A stretch of DNA of 11,372 bases, from contig JAJFMB010000155.1 in NCBI GenBank assembly GCA_021772355.1, positions 1 to 11,372 of the forward strand, given 5' to 3'. Shown here one piece after another: positions 5,385 to 11,372 of this stretch. Position 1 is the first letter of the stretch. Each line of letters begins with the position of its first letter. This DNA comes from Chlamydiota bacterium (GTDB lineage: Bacteria > Chlamydiota > Chlamydiia > Chlamydiales > JAJFMB01). The translations under genes were made by a program, and so were the position numbers. The notes under the pieces are model-generated. The model did not search any database, was not told the origin of the DNA, and saw only the letters and a list, made by a program, of their open reading frames with translations.

Positions 5385-6344
5385 TTACTGCCATTCATCG
5401 GGAAGATACTCTTTCCCTTCGATGGCGGCGATCCGCTTCTCAAGAGAGGGATGAGTGGCAAAAAGCGCGTCTAAACCGAGGTGATTGTCAAAGTAAAGGT
5501 GAGAATAGGCCATGCCGCTTTTAGGCATGTCTTTGACCTGCTCTTGGGCTATTTTACGCAGGGCACCTGAAATACCGCCTGGATTGCGCGTGTATTGGAC
5601 AGCACAGGCATCAGCTAGATACTCTCTTTCTCTGCTAACTGAGGCTTTTAGAATAGAACCAAACAGCCAAGTAAGGGCTCCTGCCCCTAAAAAAGCAAGG
5701 GCTGCTAACACAACGGGATTTCCCCCCTTTCGATTTCCTCCGCCTCGAAAGCTTGCTACTTGAAGCAATCTGATCCCAATATATAGGACAAAGAAAAACC
5801 CCATAACCATCGCCGCTAAGCGCAGGCTGATCTTCATGTCGCCGTTAGAAATATGCCCGAATTCATGGGCGATCACCCCTTGTAGCTCTTCACGGTTAAG
5901 CGTATCCAAAGCCCCTTGCGTAATCGCAACTGCTGCTTTGTCAGGTGTTAATCCTGCAGCAAAGGCGTTGATTTGCTTCGCATCGACAATATAAACCATA
6001 GGGGTTGGAAGTGAGGCTGCAAGAGAAATTTCTTTTACAATATTGAGAAGTTGCTGCTGTTTAAAGTCTGTAGTTGTCTGCTCTACAAGCCGCCCCCCAA
6101 CCGATTCGGCAACATAGGAGCCGCCATACCTTCGAAACATCAGGTATTGAAACAGCGCCACACCAAAGGTAATGATCAAAAATGCTACACCCAAAAGAGG
6201 GAGCGGCGGATGATACGCCTGCGGAGCTGCTTCTCTGAGAATCCACTCGATTAAAACTGCGACAATTAAAGTTAGAGCGATAAAAACCGTGAGATAAAGC
6301 TTGGTTTTGGAACGCGCTCTTCTTTGAGCTTCCCAAAAATCCAT
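5385..6344 (-). CDS. htpX: HtpX-like M48 family membrane zinc metalloprotease
   Basis: A 319-residue integral membrane protease that would degrade damaged or misfolded membrane proteins. Hydrophobic segments lie near 16-36, 49-69, 175-195 and 210-233. The zinc site HEFGH is at 160-164 in the family context GVIAHEFGHISNGDM, and the third ligand is Glu241 in SREREYLADACAV. The usual C-terminal THPSLEKRIAAIEG is at 298-310. An AAGGTG site lies inside the end of lemA, whose stop is separated from this ATG by one base, so the two are translationally linked. LemA plus an M48 protease is a widespread pair. Whether this is HtpX in the strict E. coli sense or the LemA-associated subgroup cannot be settled by eye. 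Confidence 0.93.
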   Translation of the reverse strand: MDFWEAQRRARSKTKLYLTVFIALTLIVAVLIEWILREAAPQAYHPPLPLLGVAFLIITFGVALFQYLMFRRYGGSYVAESVGGRLVEQTTTDFKQQQLLNIVKEISLAASLPTPMVYIVDAKQINAFAAGLTPDKAAVAITQGALDTLNREELQGVIAHEFGHISNGDMKISLRLAAMVMGFFFVLYIGIRLLQVASFRGGGNRKGGNPVVLAALAFLGAGALTWLFGSILKASVSREREYLADACAVQYTRNPGGISGALRKIAQEQVKDMPKSGMAYSHLYFDNHLGLDALFATHPSLEKRIAAIEGKEYLPDEWQ

Positions 6345-6345
6345 C

Positions 6346-6936
6346 TTAGAATTTCACCTTGACCGCTTTTTTAGCTTCCGGTTCTTCCACTTCGTACAAA
6401 TCAGCCGGATGATGCCCTAGTGCCGCAGCGAAAAGCGCTGCAGGAAATTGTTGCTGGGCTGTGTTATATGCGAGCACTTGGTCATTATAGGCTTGGCGAG
6501 CAAAAGCTACCTTGTTTTCTGTTGAACTTAGTTCTTCTTGCAACATTTTCATATTCTCGCTAGCTCTTAGTTGAGGGTACCCTTCCGCTAAAGCAAAAAT
6601 ATTACCAAGAGCTGACTTTAAAGCGGTTTCCGCTCCTATCAAGGGCTTTAAAGACGCCTCAGTTGGCCCTCCATCTTTTTGCACTTGCTCACGTGCTGAC
6701 ATCGCCTCGCTACGCGCCTGCACCACTGCTTCTAAGGTGCTTTTCTCGTAATTCATGTACCCTTTAACAGTTTCGACTAGATTGGGAATGAGATCATAAC
6801 GGCGTTGCAATTGAACATCAATTTGACTCCAGGCATTCTTTACTTGATTGCGCAAACGAACGAGATTATTGTAGAGACCGATCCCCCACAAAACTACAAG
6901 AGCAATTAATACAATTATTATTATCCCAAAAATCAT
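6346..6936 (-). CDS. lemA: LemA family protein
   Basis: A 196-residue protein with one N-terminal membrane segment (about 3-21) followed by a long helical LemA domain. The signature NAWSQIDVQLQRRYDLIPNL lies at 34-53 and continues into VETVKGYMNYE. A TTG two codons upstream (6942) would give 198 residues. I chose the ATG at 6936 because AGAGG ends directly before that TTG, leaving no spacing for it but a normal 6-base spacing for the ATG. LemA proteins are membrane-anchored, of uncertain biochemical role, and typically encoded with an M48 protease, as here. The gene begins about 85 bases after the doxX terminator and so should have its own promoter in 6937-7021; I found no convincing match there. 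Confidence 0.93.
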   Translation of the reverse strand: MIFGIIIIVLIALVVLWGIGLYNNLVRLRNQVKNAWSQIDVQLQRRYDLIPNLVETVKGYMNYEKSTLEAVVQARSEAMSAREQVQKDGGPTEASLKPLIGAETALKSALGNIFALAEGYPQLRASENMKMLQEELSSTENKVAFARQAYNDQVLAYNTAQQQFPAALFAAALGHHPADLYEVEEPEAKKAVKVKF

Positions 6937-7021
6937 CTTCAACCTCTTATCTATTTGGACGGTGTATTCGCCACCCTATCAAGAAGCCGATTTTCAATCC
7001 AGAATATATATTTATTTTTTT

Positions 7022-7054
7022 AAAAAAAATGCAGAGTCTTTTCAGACTCTGCAT
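7022..7054 (-). terminator. Rho-independent terminator after doxX
   Basis: On the minus strand a perfect 10-bp stem, ATGCAGAGTC with GACTCTGCAT (7029-7038 and 7045-7054), has a 6-base loop and runs straight into eight T residues (7029-7022). It begins 7 bases after the doxX stop codon and should end the tpiA-secG-doxX transcript. Confidence 0.95.
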
Positions 7055-7061
7055 GGAACAG

Positions 7062-7532
7062 CTAGACTTTTTCTTTTTTACAGATGGATCTTTTAAAGAG
7101 TGCATCTAAAGAGAACAGTCCAGGGCCGAAACAGAAAACGACAAATGCTACGATTAGAAAAGTCACAGGCATTTGATTGATAAATTCTGAGGGATCAATC
7201 AGAATCGCTTCTGAAGCACTAACATGTGCAGTAGAAAGCGCTGTCACCATGGTAATGATCAGCGGTACTGCGGCCAATCTAGAAAGAAAACCAAAGAAGA
7301 GGAAGATTCCCCCTATTGTCTCTACCCATGCGACGAGATAGGCAAAAAAAGTGGGAGCTGGAATTTGCAGAGAATTGAAAAATTCAATCACATGGTCCAT
7401 GTTTTGCAGCTTGCCAAAGCCCGCTTGAAAAAACTGCCATCCCCAAAACAGACGCAATGCTAAAAGGAGAAACGGCTGCAGCCACTTACCCACAACAATA
7501 AAAATTTGATAGATACTTGCAAGAACTTTCAT
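7062..7532 (-). CDS. DoxX family membrane protein
   Basis: A 156-residue integral membrane protein with four hydrophobic segments (near 18-37, 62-81, 86-102 and 121-139). Family features in order are the first helix LRLFWGWQFFQAGFGKLQN (27 on), IPAPTFFAYLVAWVETIGGIF (57-77), GFLSRLAAVPL (81-91), and the closing FGPGLFSLDAL (135-145). DoxX/SURF4-type proteins are linked to redox, sulfur or oxidative-stress functions in various bacteria, but no substrate can be read here. A strong AAGGAAGGA site precedes the ATG. The leader can fold so that this site is masked (see the inverted repeat at 7531-7588). The gene is 58 bases after secG, same strand, and ends in a strong terminator. Confidence 0.88.
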   Translation of the reverse strand: MKVLASIYQIFIVVGKWLQPFLLLALRLFWGWQFFQAGFGKLQNMDHVIEFFNSLQIPAPTFFAYLVAWVETIGGIFLFFGFLSRLAAVPLIITMVTALSTAHVSASEAILIDPSEFINQMPVTFLIVAFVVFCFGPGLFSLDALFKRSICKKEKV

Positions 7533-7588
7533 TAGGTCCTTCCTTAAAGGTTAAGTTTTAACTTTAACCTATAGAATTAGGACCTAAT
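7531..7588 (-). promoter_or_regulatory. Nested inverted repeat covering the doxX ribosome site
   Basis: The 9-bp arms ATTAGGTCC (7531-7539) and GGACCTAAT (7580-7588) are perfectly complementary. Within them GGTTAA (7549-7554) pairs with TTAACC (7564-7569). On the minus-strand mRNA the outer pairing would take up part of the Shine-Dalgarno sequence and the first two bases of the doxX start codon. It fills the whole secG-doxX gap. It may limit doxX translation on the long transcript or be an operator; the structure is seen, the role is inferred. Confidence 0.5.
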
Positions 7589-7590
7589 AT

Positions 7591-7896
7591 TCAAGATTTT
7601 ATTTCTTCTTCGATGTAGGTTGTGCTGCTGCGTTTTTGCGCAGTACGACCTAGTGAAGTCGTCCAGAAAGACAGAATCACGCAAGAAGCGAGAAAGATTG
7701 CGACCAACCATCCTGTAAACTTCTTCAGGACATCAGAAGTTGAAGCTCCGAAAAGAGAGTTACTTGTGTCGCCACCACCAACTCCAAGAACGCCGCCTCC
7801 GCCGCCTTTGCCCTCTTGCATCATGATGACCAAGCAGAGCACAACGCATAAGAGGATGAAGAAAAAGATCGTGGTAAAATAAAGGAACATAGTCAT
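7591..7896 (-). CDS. secG: Preprotein translocase subunit SecG
   Basis: A 101-residue protein with the two-helix SecG layout: a membrane segment at about 4-25, a Gly-rich cytoplasmic loop beginning MMQEGKGGGGG, then SLFGASTSDVLKKFTGW (47-63) and a second membrane segment at about 63-80. SecG supports SecYE and SecA in protein export across the inner membrane. The charged tail after 84 is variable in the family. An AAGG site lies 8 bases before the chosen ATG; an ATG two codons on has none. It follows tpiA by 26 bases; tpiA-secG is a common bacterial pair. Confidence 0.95.
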   Translation of the reverse strand: MTMFLYFTTIFFFILLCVVLCLVIMMQEGKGGGGGVLGVGGGDTSNSLFGASTSDVLKKFTGWLVAIFLASCVILSFWTTSLGRTAQKRSSTTYIEEEIKS

Positions 7897-7922
7897 CGTT
7901 TTAGCCTTTTTTCAATTCAATG

Positions 7923-8681
7923 TTATCTATAATTCACGATTTGGCTAAAAAAATCAAGATTTAGTGATGCTTTTCCTACCAAAAGACCATCAATATCAGG
8001 TTGTTCAAGCAAAGATTTTGCGTTTTCCGGTTTTACGGAGCCGCCATATTGCATTACGATCTTATCTGCCACCTCTTTTCCCCACTTATCTGCTAGGTAA
8101 TCGCGACAGAGGCGGTGAGTATCTTGGGCATGTTGAGGAGTAGCTGTCTTGTCAGTGCCAATTGCCCATACGGGTTCATAAGCGATGATCATCTTGGCAA
8201 GTTGTTCAGGAGTAATATCTTCTAAACTCTCTTTTAGTTGTGTGTAGAGAACCTCTTCAATCTTCCCGGACTCATGCTCTTCTAGTGTTTCCCCGATACA
8301 TAGCACAGGCTGTATCTCGTCAAGGAGTGCGCGTTTAATCTTGCTATTGATAAAGCTGTTGGACTCATTAAAAATATGCCGCCTCTCGGAGTGCCCTAAA
8401 ATCACAAAGCGAGCACCCACATCTTTCAACATGCCTCCCGCAATTTCTCCAGTGAAAGCACCATCAGTTGCGTCATGCATATTCTGCGCACCAATCACGA
8501 GTTTAGATCCTCCAGTAGCTTCAACTGCAGGCTGAATTACAGTGAAGGGAACGGCGAGATAGATAAGAGCATTAGCTGCTTCGATTTTAGGAAGAATTCC
8601 CTTTACGAATGCAACAGTCTCTTCGGTCGATTTGTTCATCTTCCAATTTCCTGTGATGACAATCTGGCGATCACTCTCCAT
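7923..8681 (-). CDS. tpiA: Triosephosphate isomerase
   Basis: A 252-residue enzyme of the usual length that interconverts dihydroxyacetone phosphate and glyceraldehyde 3-phosphate in glycolysis. The active-site residues are present: Asn12 and Lys14 in GNWKMNK, His97 in LGHSERR, and Glu169 in AYEPVWAIGT. The phosphate-binding loops follow as QYGGSVKPEN (211-220) and GLLVGKASL (232-240). An AGGAG site lies 7 bases before the ATG. It is divergent from xseA across 87 bases and is followed by secG on the same transcript. The tpiA-to-dxs order agrees with what I recall for Chlamydia (there named tpiS). Confidence 0.98.
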   Translation of the reverse strand: MESDRQIVITGNWKMNKSTEETVAFVKGILPKIEAANALIYLAVPFTVIQPAVEATGGSKLVIGAQNMHDATDGAFTGEIAGGMLKDVGARFVILGHSERRHIFNESNSFINSKIKRALLDEIQPVLCIGETLEEHESGKIEEVLYTQLKESLEDITPEQLAKMIIAYEPVWAIGTDKTATPQHAQDTHRLCRDYLADKWGKEVADKIVMQYGGSVKPENAKSLLEQPDIDGLLVGKASLNLDFFSQIVNYR

Positions 8682-8713
8682 TGTCGAACTCCTAAGATAA
8701 TGTATGAAAGCTT

Positions 8714-8742
8714 AGATTATCTCCCTAAGGCTTGAAATTCAA
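8714..8742 (-). promoter_or_regulatory. Putative promoter of tpiA-secG-doxX
   Basis: On the minus strand TTGAAT (8737-8742) and TAATCT (8714-8719) are 17 bases apart, giving a transcription start near 8707 and a leader of about 25 bases before tpiA. It lies in the 87-base gap shared with xseA, for which I find no comparably good promoter. Confidence 0.4.
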
Positions 8743-8768
8743 TATAAATTTCCAGTAATGTTGTTGCC

Positions 8769-10262
8769 ATGACCTCAACAAATCAATCCATTCAAATTTT
8801 AACCGTTTCTGAATTAACACAAGCAATAAAGTTAAATTTAGAAAACGCCTTCCCCTCCATTCAGTTGCAAGGAGAGGTGAGTAACTTTAAACGGCAGTCT
8901 TCCGGCCACCTCTATTTTTCTCTAAAAGATAATCAAGCTCAAATCTCCGTTGTAATGTTCCGGGGCAACGCTGCGCGTTTGAAAAAAATGCCCAAAGACG
9001 GTGACCAGGTTATTGTTGATGGAGAGATCAATGTCTACGCACCGGGCGGTCGCTATCAAATCGTCGTGCGTTCACTAAGACAGGTTGGCCTAGGAGATTT
9101 ACTACTTAAGCTTGAAGAACTTAAGGTGAAACTGCACGAAAGAGGCTGGTTTAGTAAAAAACATAAAAAGGCGCTGCCAAAATTCCCCAAAACCATTGGA
9201 GTTGTCACAAGTCCCACGGGAGCCGCCATCCAGGATATGCTTAATGTTCTTACGCGACGCTTTTCCGGCTTCCATCTCATTCTTTATCCTGTAAAAGTAC
9301 AAGGAGATGGATCTGCTCAAGAGATTGCCCAAGCCATTCGTGAGTTTAACCGTTTTCATCTCGTTGACGTAATGATCATTGGACGAGGGGGGGGGAGTAT
9401 CGAAGACCTATGGGCCTTCAATGAAGAAATTGTTGCCGAAGCTATTTTTGAAAGCGAAATTCCCATTATCTCTGCCGTTGGTCACGAAACAGACCACTGT
9501 ATTGCCGATTATGTGGCAGATGTCAGAGCTCCTACTCCATCAGCTGCTGCGGAAATTGTGATTGCAGAGAAAAATCAACAACTGAAACATCTAACTCAGA
9601 TGCAGGAACGACTACACCATAGTGTGTCACAACTTGTGCGATCCCATCGAAAACAGCTAACCGGAGTCCTAAAACAACCTGTTTTCTTAACCCCTTACGC
9701 ATTACTAGGTCCATGGATTCAAAAAGCAGACGATCTGCGACAACAACTTTCTCAAGGGATCAAGCAACTACTCGCACACAAGAGACAATATCTTGAAGGG
9801 CGTAAACAACACGTTTATTCCTTGAAACCCTCAGCGCTTATTACTCATCATCGACAACAACTAAACCAATGGCAGCGGAGCCTCTATCAAACAACGGCAT
9901 CTCTTCTCATTCAAAGTAGATCTCAACTACTCCAAAAAAATGATCGTCTGCAGCAAATGTGGCAGACAAAATTAGAGAGTCGACAACAGCTTTTTTGCAA
10001 AGAAGCAAAACAAAATCAACTAAAACAGTACTGGCAAAGATACATAGAGTTACGAAAAGAAAGATTGAATCAACTTATTTTATCATTAAACTCTATTGAC
10101 CCAAAAAATCTGTTAAAAAATGGCTATAGTATTCTCTTTTCGGAAAAAGATAATTCCGTTATAACTTCAATTCAATCTCTGAAGAATGGAGATCGGATCA
10201 CAGCACTGCTTGCCGATGGAAAACTTAGTGCCACAATAGGGGAGATACCTGCGAATGAGTAA
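8769..10262 (+). CDS. xseA: Exodeoxyribonuclease VII large subunit
   Basis: A 497-residue catalytic subunit of the nuclease that degrades single-stranded DNA to oligonucleotides. An N-terminal OB-fold lies at about 10-105 (IQLQGEVSNFKRQSSGHLYF, MFRGNAARLK). The catalytic core begins near 135 (GVVTSPTGAAIQDML at 144-158), with the motifs IIGRGGGSIEDLWAFNEE (203-220) and AVGHETDHCIADYVADVRAPTP (236-257). Asp156, Arg206, His239 and Asp242 match by pattern the residues reported essential in E. coli XseA. The C-terminal half (265-440) is a long Gln- and Lys-rich helical region, then the closing segment LKNGYSIL. Start choice is weak: no good ribosome site precedes the ATG. A run of nine G residues (9387-9395) encodes the GGG of the catalytic motif. 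It overlaps xseB by 8 bases. Confidence 0.97.
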   Translation: MTSTNQSIQILTVSELTQAIKLNLENAFPSIQLQGEVSNFKRQSSGHLYFSLKDNQAQISVVMFRGNAARLKKMPKDGDQVIVDGEINVYAPGGRYQIVVRSLRQVGLGDLLLKLEELKVKLHERGWFSKKHKKALPKFPKTIGVVTSPTGAAIQDMLNVLTRRFSGFHLILYPVKVQGDGSAQEIAQAIREFNRFHLVDVMIIGRGGGSIEDLWAFNEEIVAEAIFESEIPIISAVGHETDHCIADYVADVRAPTPSAAAEIVIAEKNQQLKHLTQMQERLHHSVSQLVRSHRKQLTGVLKQPVFLTPYALLGPWIQKADDLRQQLSQGIKQLLAHKRQYLEGRKQHVYSLKPSALITHHRQQLNQWQRSLYQTTASLLIQSRSQLLQKNDRLQQMWQTKLESRQQLFCKEAKQNQLKQYWQRYIELRKERLNQLILSLNSIDPKNLLKNGYSILFSEKDNSVITSIQSLKNGDRITALLADGKLSATIGEIPANE

Positions 10263-10521
10263 GCAAGAAAAGGAACTCAATTTTGAAAAAGCCTTTACTC
10301 GCCTTGAAGAGATTCTAGAGAAGATGAATTCCGGGAAGACGGATCTAGATGAGTCTATAACACTTTATGAAGAAGCGGACACCTTAATACACACCTGCCA
10401 CAATCGTTTGAGCGACGCGGAAAGAAAAATTGAAATGCTCACTAAAAAACGAAATGGAGAAATCCTCGCTGACGAAAATCAAAAGCCCTTAGTTGAAGAA
10501 TTTGCCTTCAAAGGACCCTAA
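10255..10521 (+). CDS. xseB: Exodeoxyribonuclease VII small subunit
   Basis: An 88-residue partner of XseA of typical length. The family pattern NFEKAFTRLEEILEKMNSG (9-27), then LDESITLYEEADTLI (32-46) and ERKIEMLTKK, forms the helical hairpin that packs on the XseA helices. A GGGGAG site inside the end of xseA precedes the ATG, which overlaps the xseA stop by 8 bases, a common arrangement that keeps the two subunits in balance. Its TAA overlaps the dxs ATG by one base. Confidence 0.96.
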   Translation: MSKQEKELNFEKAFTRLEEILEKMNSGKTDLDESITLYEEADTLIHTCHNRLSDAERKIEMLTKKRNGEILADENQKPLVEEFAFKGP

Positions 10522-11372
10522 TGAGCGCCTCCCTCTTAAATACCATTCGATCACCAAAAGACATCAAAAAACTACACATCACGCAACTCAACGATCTCGC
10601 CTCTGAAATCCGAAGAAGAATTATTGAGGTTGTGTCCGGAACGGGTGGGCATCTCGCCTCAAATCTCGGCGTAGTAGAGTTAACCTTAGCTTTGCATAAA
10701 GTCTTTGACTCTCCGGAAGATAGGTTAATTTGGGATGTTGGTCACCAAGCCTATACTCATAAGATTTTAACCGGAAGAAACGATCTTTTTCCAAAACTAT
10801 GGAAATACCAAGGCTTTTGCGGATTTACTCATCCCCATGAATCTGAACACGACCATTTTCACGCCGGTCATGCAGGGACTGCCCTCTCTCTTGCTTTGGG
10901 AGAAGCGCATACACGAGACATTAATCAAAAACCTCATTATGTTATTCCGATCATCGGTGATGCGACATTAACTTGCGGTATGTCACTAGAAGCGCTTAAT
11001 AACGTTCCTCGCGATTTAAAGCGATTTATCATCATTCTCAATGACAATGCAATGTCCATCTCTAAAAATGTTGGAGCTATCACCCACATTTTAAGTCGCT
11101 TACTGAGTAATCCCACAACAAACAAACTCTATCAAGAGATCGACACCTTAGTCTCTAAAATCCCAAGCTACGGCGCTTTGTTGGCACGGCAAGGGCAAAA
11201 AATCACCGGATCTCTTAAAAACCTCGTTAGTCCTTCAGCATTTTTCGAGCAATATGGCGTCTCATACATAGGTCCGATAAATGGCCACGATATAAAAAAA
11301 CTCACTGACGTATTAGAGGGAGTTAAAGATTCGACATGGCCTGTCGTTATTCACGTCCTAACCAAAAAAGGG
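10521..11372 (+). CDS. dxs: 1-deoxy-D-xylulose-5-phosphate synthase (partial, runs off the right edge)
   Basis: The first 284 codons are present and the frame is open to the last base. DXS condenses pyruvate and glyceraldehyde 3-phosphate with thiamine diphosphate, the entry step of the MEP isoprenoid pathway. Recognisable motifs are SGTGGHLASNLGVVELTLAL (39-58), IWDVGHQAYTHKIL (70-83), GHAGTALSLALGEA (116-129), the thiamine site GDATLTCGMSLEALNN (146-161) with LNDNAMSISKNVGA (173-186), and YIGPINGHD (249-257) then VLTKKG at the edge. The thiamine motif reads GDA rather than GDG, and GHA replaces the usual GHS. An AAAGGA site lies 5 bases before the ATG, which shares one base with the xseB stop. 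The product of TpiA, encoded just upstream, is one of its substrates. A full-length protein would be about 620-640 residues. Confidence 0.97.
   Translation, partial: MSASLLNTIRSPKDIKKLHITQLNDLASEIRRRIIEVVSGTGGHLASNLGVVELTLALHKVFDSPEDRLIWDVGHQAYTHKILTGRNDLFPKLWKYQGFCGFTHPHESEHDHFHAGHAGTALSLALGEAHTRDINQKPHYVIPIIGDATLTCGMSLEALNNVPRDLKRFIIILNDNAMSISKNVGAITHILSRLLSNPTTNKLYQEIDTLVSKIPSYGALLARQGQKITGSLKNLVSPSAFFEQYGVSYIGPINGHDIKKLTDVLEGVKDSTWPVVIHVLTKKG

Noticed and set aside
8758..8772. Tiny upstream frame ATG TTG TTG CCA TGA overlapping the xseA start
   Set aside because: It has no ribosome site of its own and five codons can arise by chance; kept only as a note on the weak xseA start context.
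10937..11125. 62-codon minus-strand open frame at the right end
   Set aside because: It is antisense to dxs, whose frame carries clear conserved motifs through this region.
1..11372. Insertion sequence, prophage or integrase-mediated island
   Set aside because: No transposase, integrase, terminal inverted repeats with target duplication, or tRNA-end duplication as an attachment site could be found, despite the two tRNA genes.

Overview
The window looks like a chromosome segment of a chlamydia-related bacterium (order Chlamydiales, probably an amoeba- or invertebrate-associated family rather than Chlamydia itself). The main support is the run tpiA / xseA-xseB-dxs, an order I recall from Chlamydia trachomatis. 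It also carries a eukaryote-type AN1 zinc finger, several lineage-specific exported or low-complexity proteins, and queuosine and membrane genes typical of the larger environmental chlamydial genomes. The assignment is from recognition and gene order only; no search was run.

Layout. Positions 1-1020 are accessory: the 3' end of an unidentified plus-strand frame converges on a minus-strand AN1 zinc-finger gene, preceded by a small putative lipoprotein gene. tRNA-Val(TAC) and tRNA-Asp(GTC) follow on the plus strand behind a good sigma-70-like promoter. Next comes a plus-strand pair with overlapping genes: a YitT-type membrane protein and QueG, the last enzyme of queuosine synthesis. Positions 3245-3803 hold no gene. 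They contain a 9-bp repeat run at the end of queG, a plus-strand terminator, three copies of a ~105-bp tandem repeat, and a minus-strand terminator with a 24-bp duplication.

The minus strand from 5203 to 3804 carries a two-gene unit: an exported protein with a coiled-coil-like linker and two copies of a ~57-residue domain, then a Gly/Arg-rich protein of unknown function. Upstream of it on the same strand are lemA-htpX (membrane quality control) and tpiA-secG-doxX (glycolysis, Sec translocon, DoxX membrane protein), the latter ending in a textbook terminator. From 8769 the plus strand carries xseA-xseB-dxs with overlapping start and stop codons (exonuclease VII and the first enzyme of the MEP isoprenoid pathway). 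dxs runs off the right edge.

The most notable points are the AN1 zinc-finger protein with a nuclear-localisation-like basic cluster, the tandem-domain exported protein paired with the Gly/Arg-rich protein, the repeat array between the convergent units, and a possible RBS-masking hairpin at doxX.
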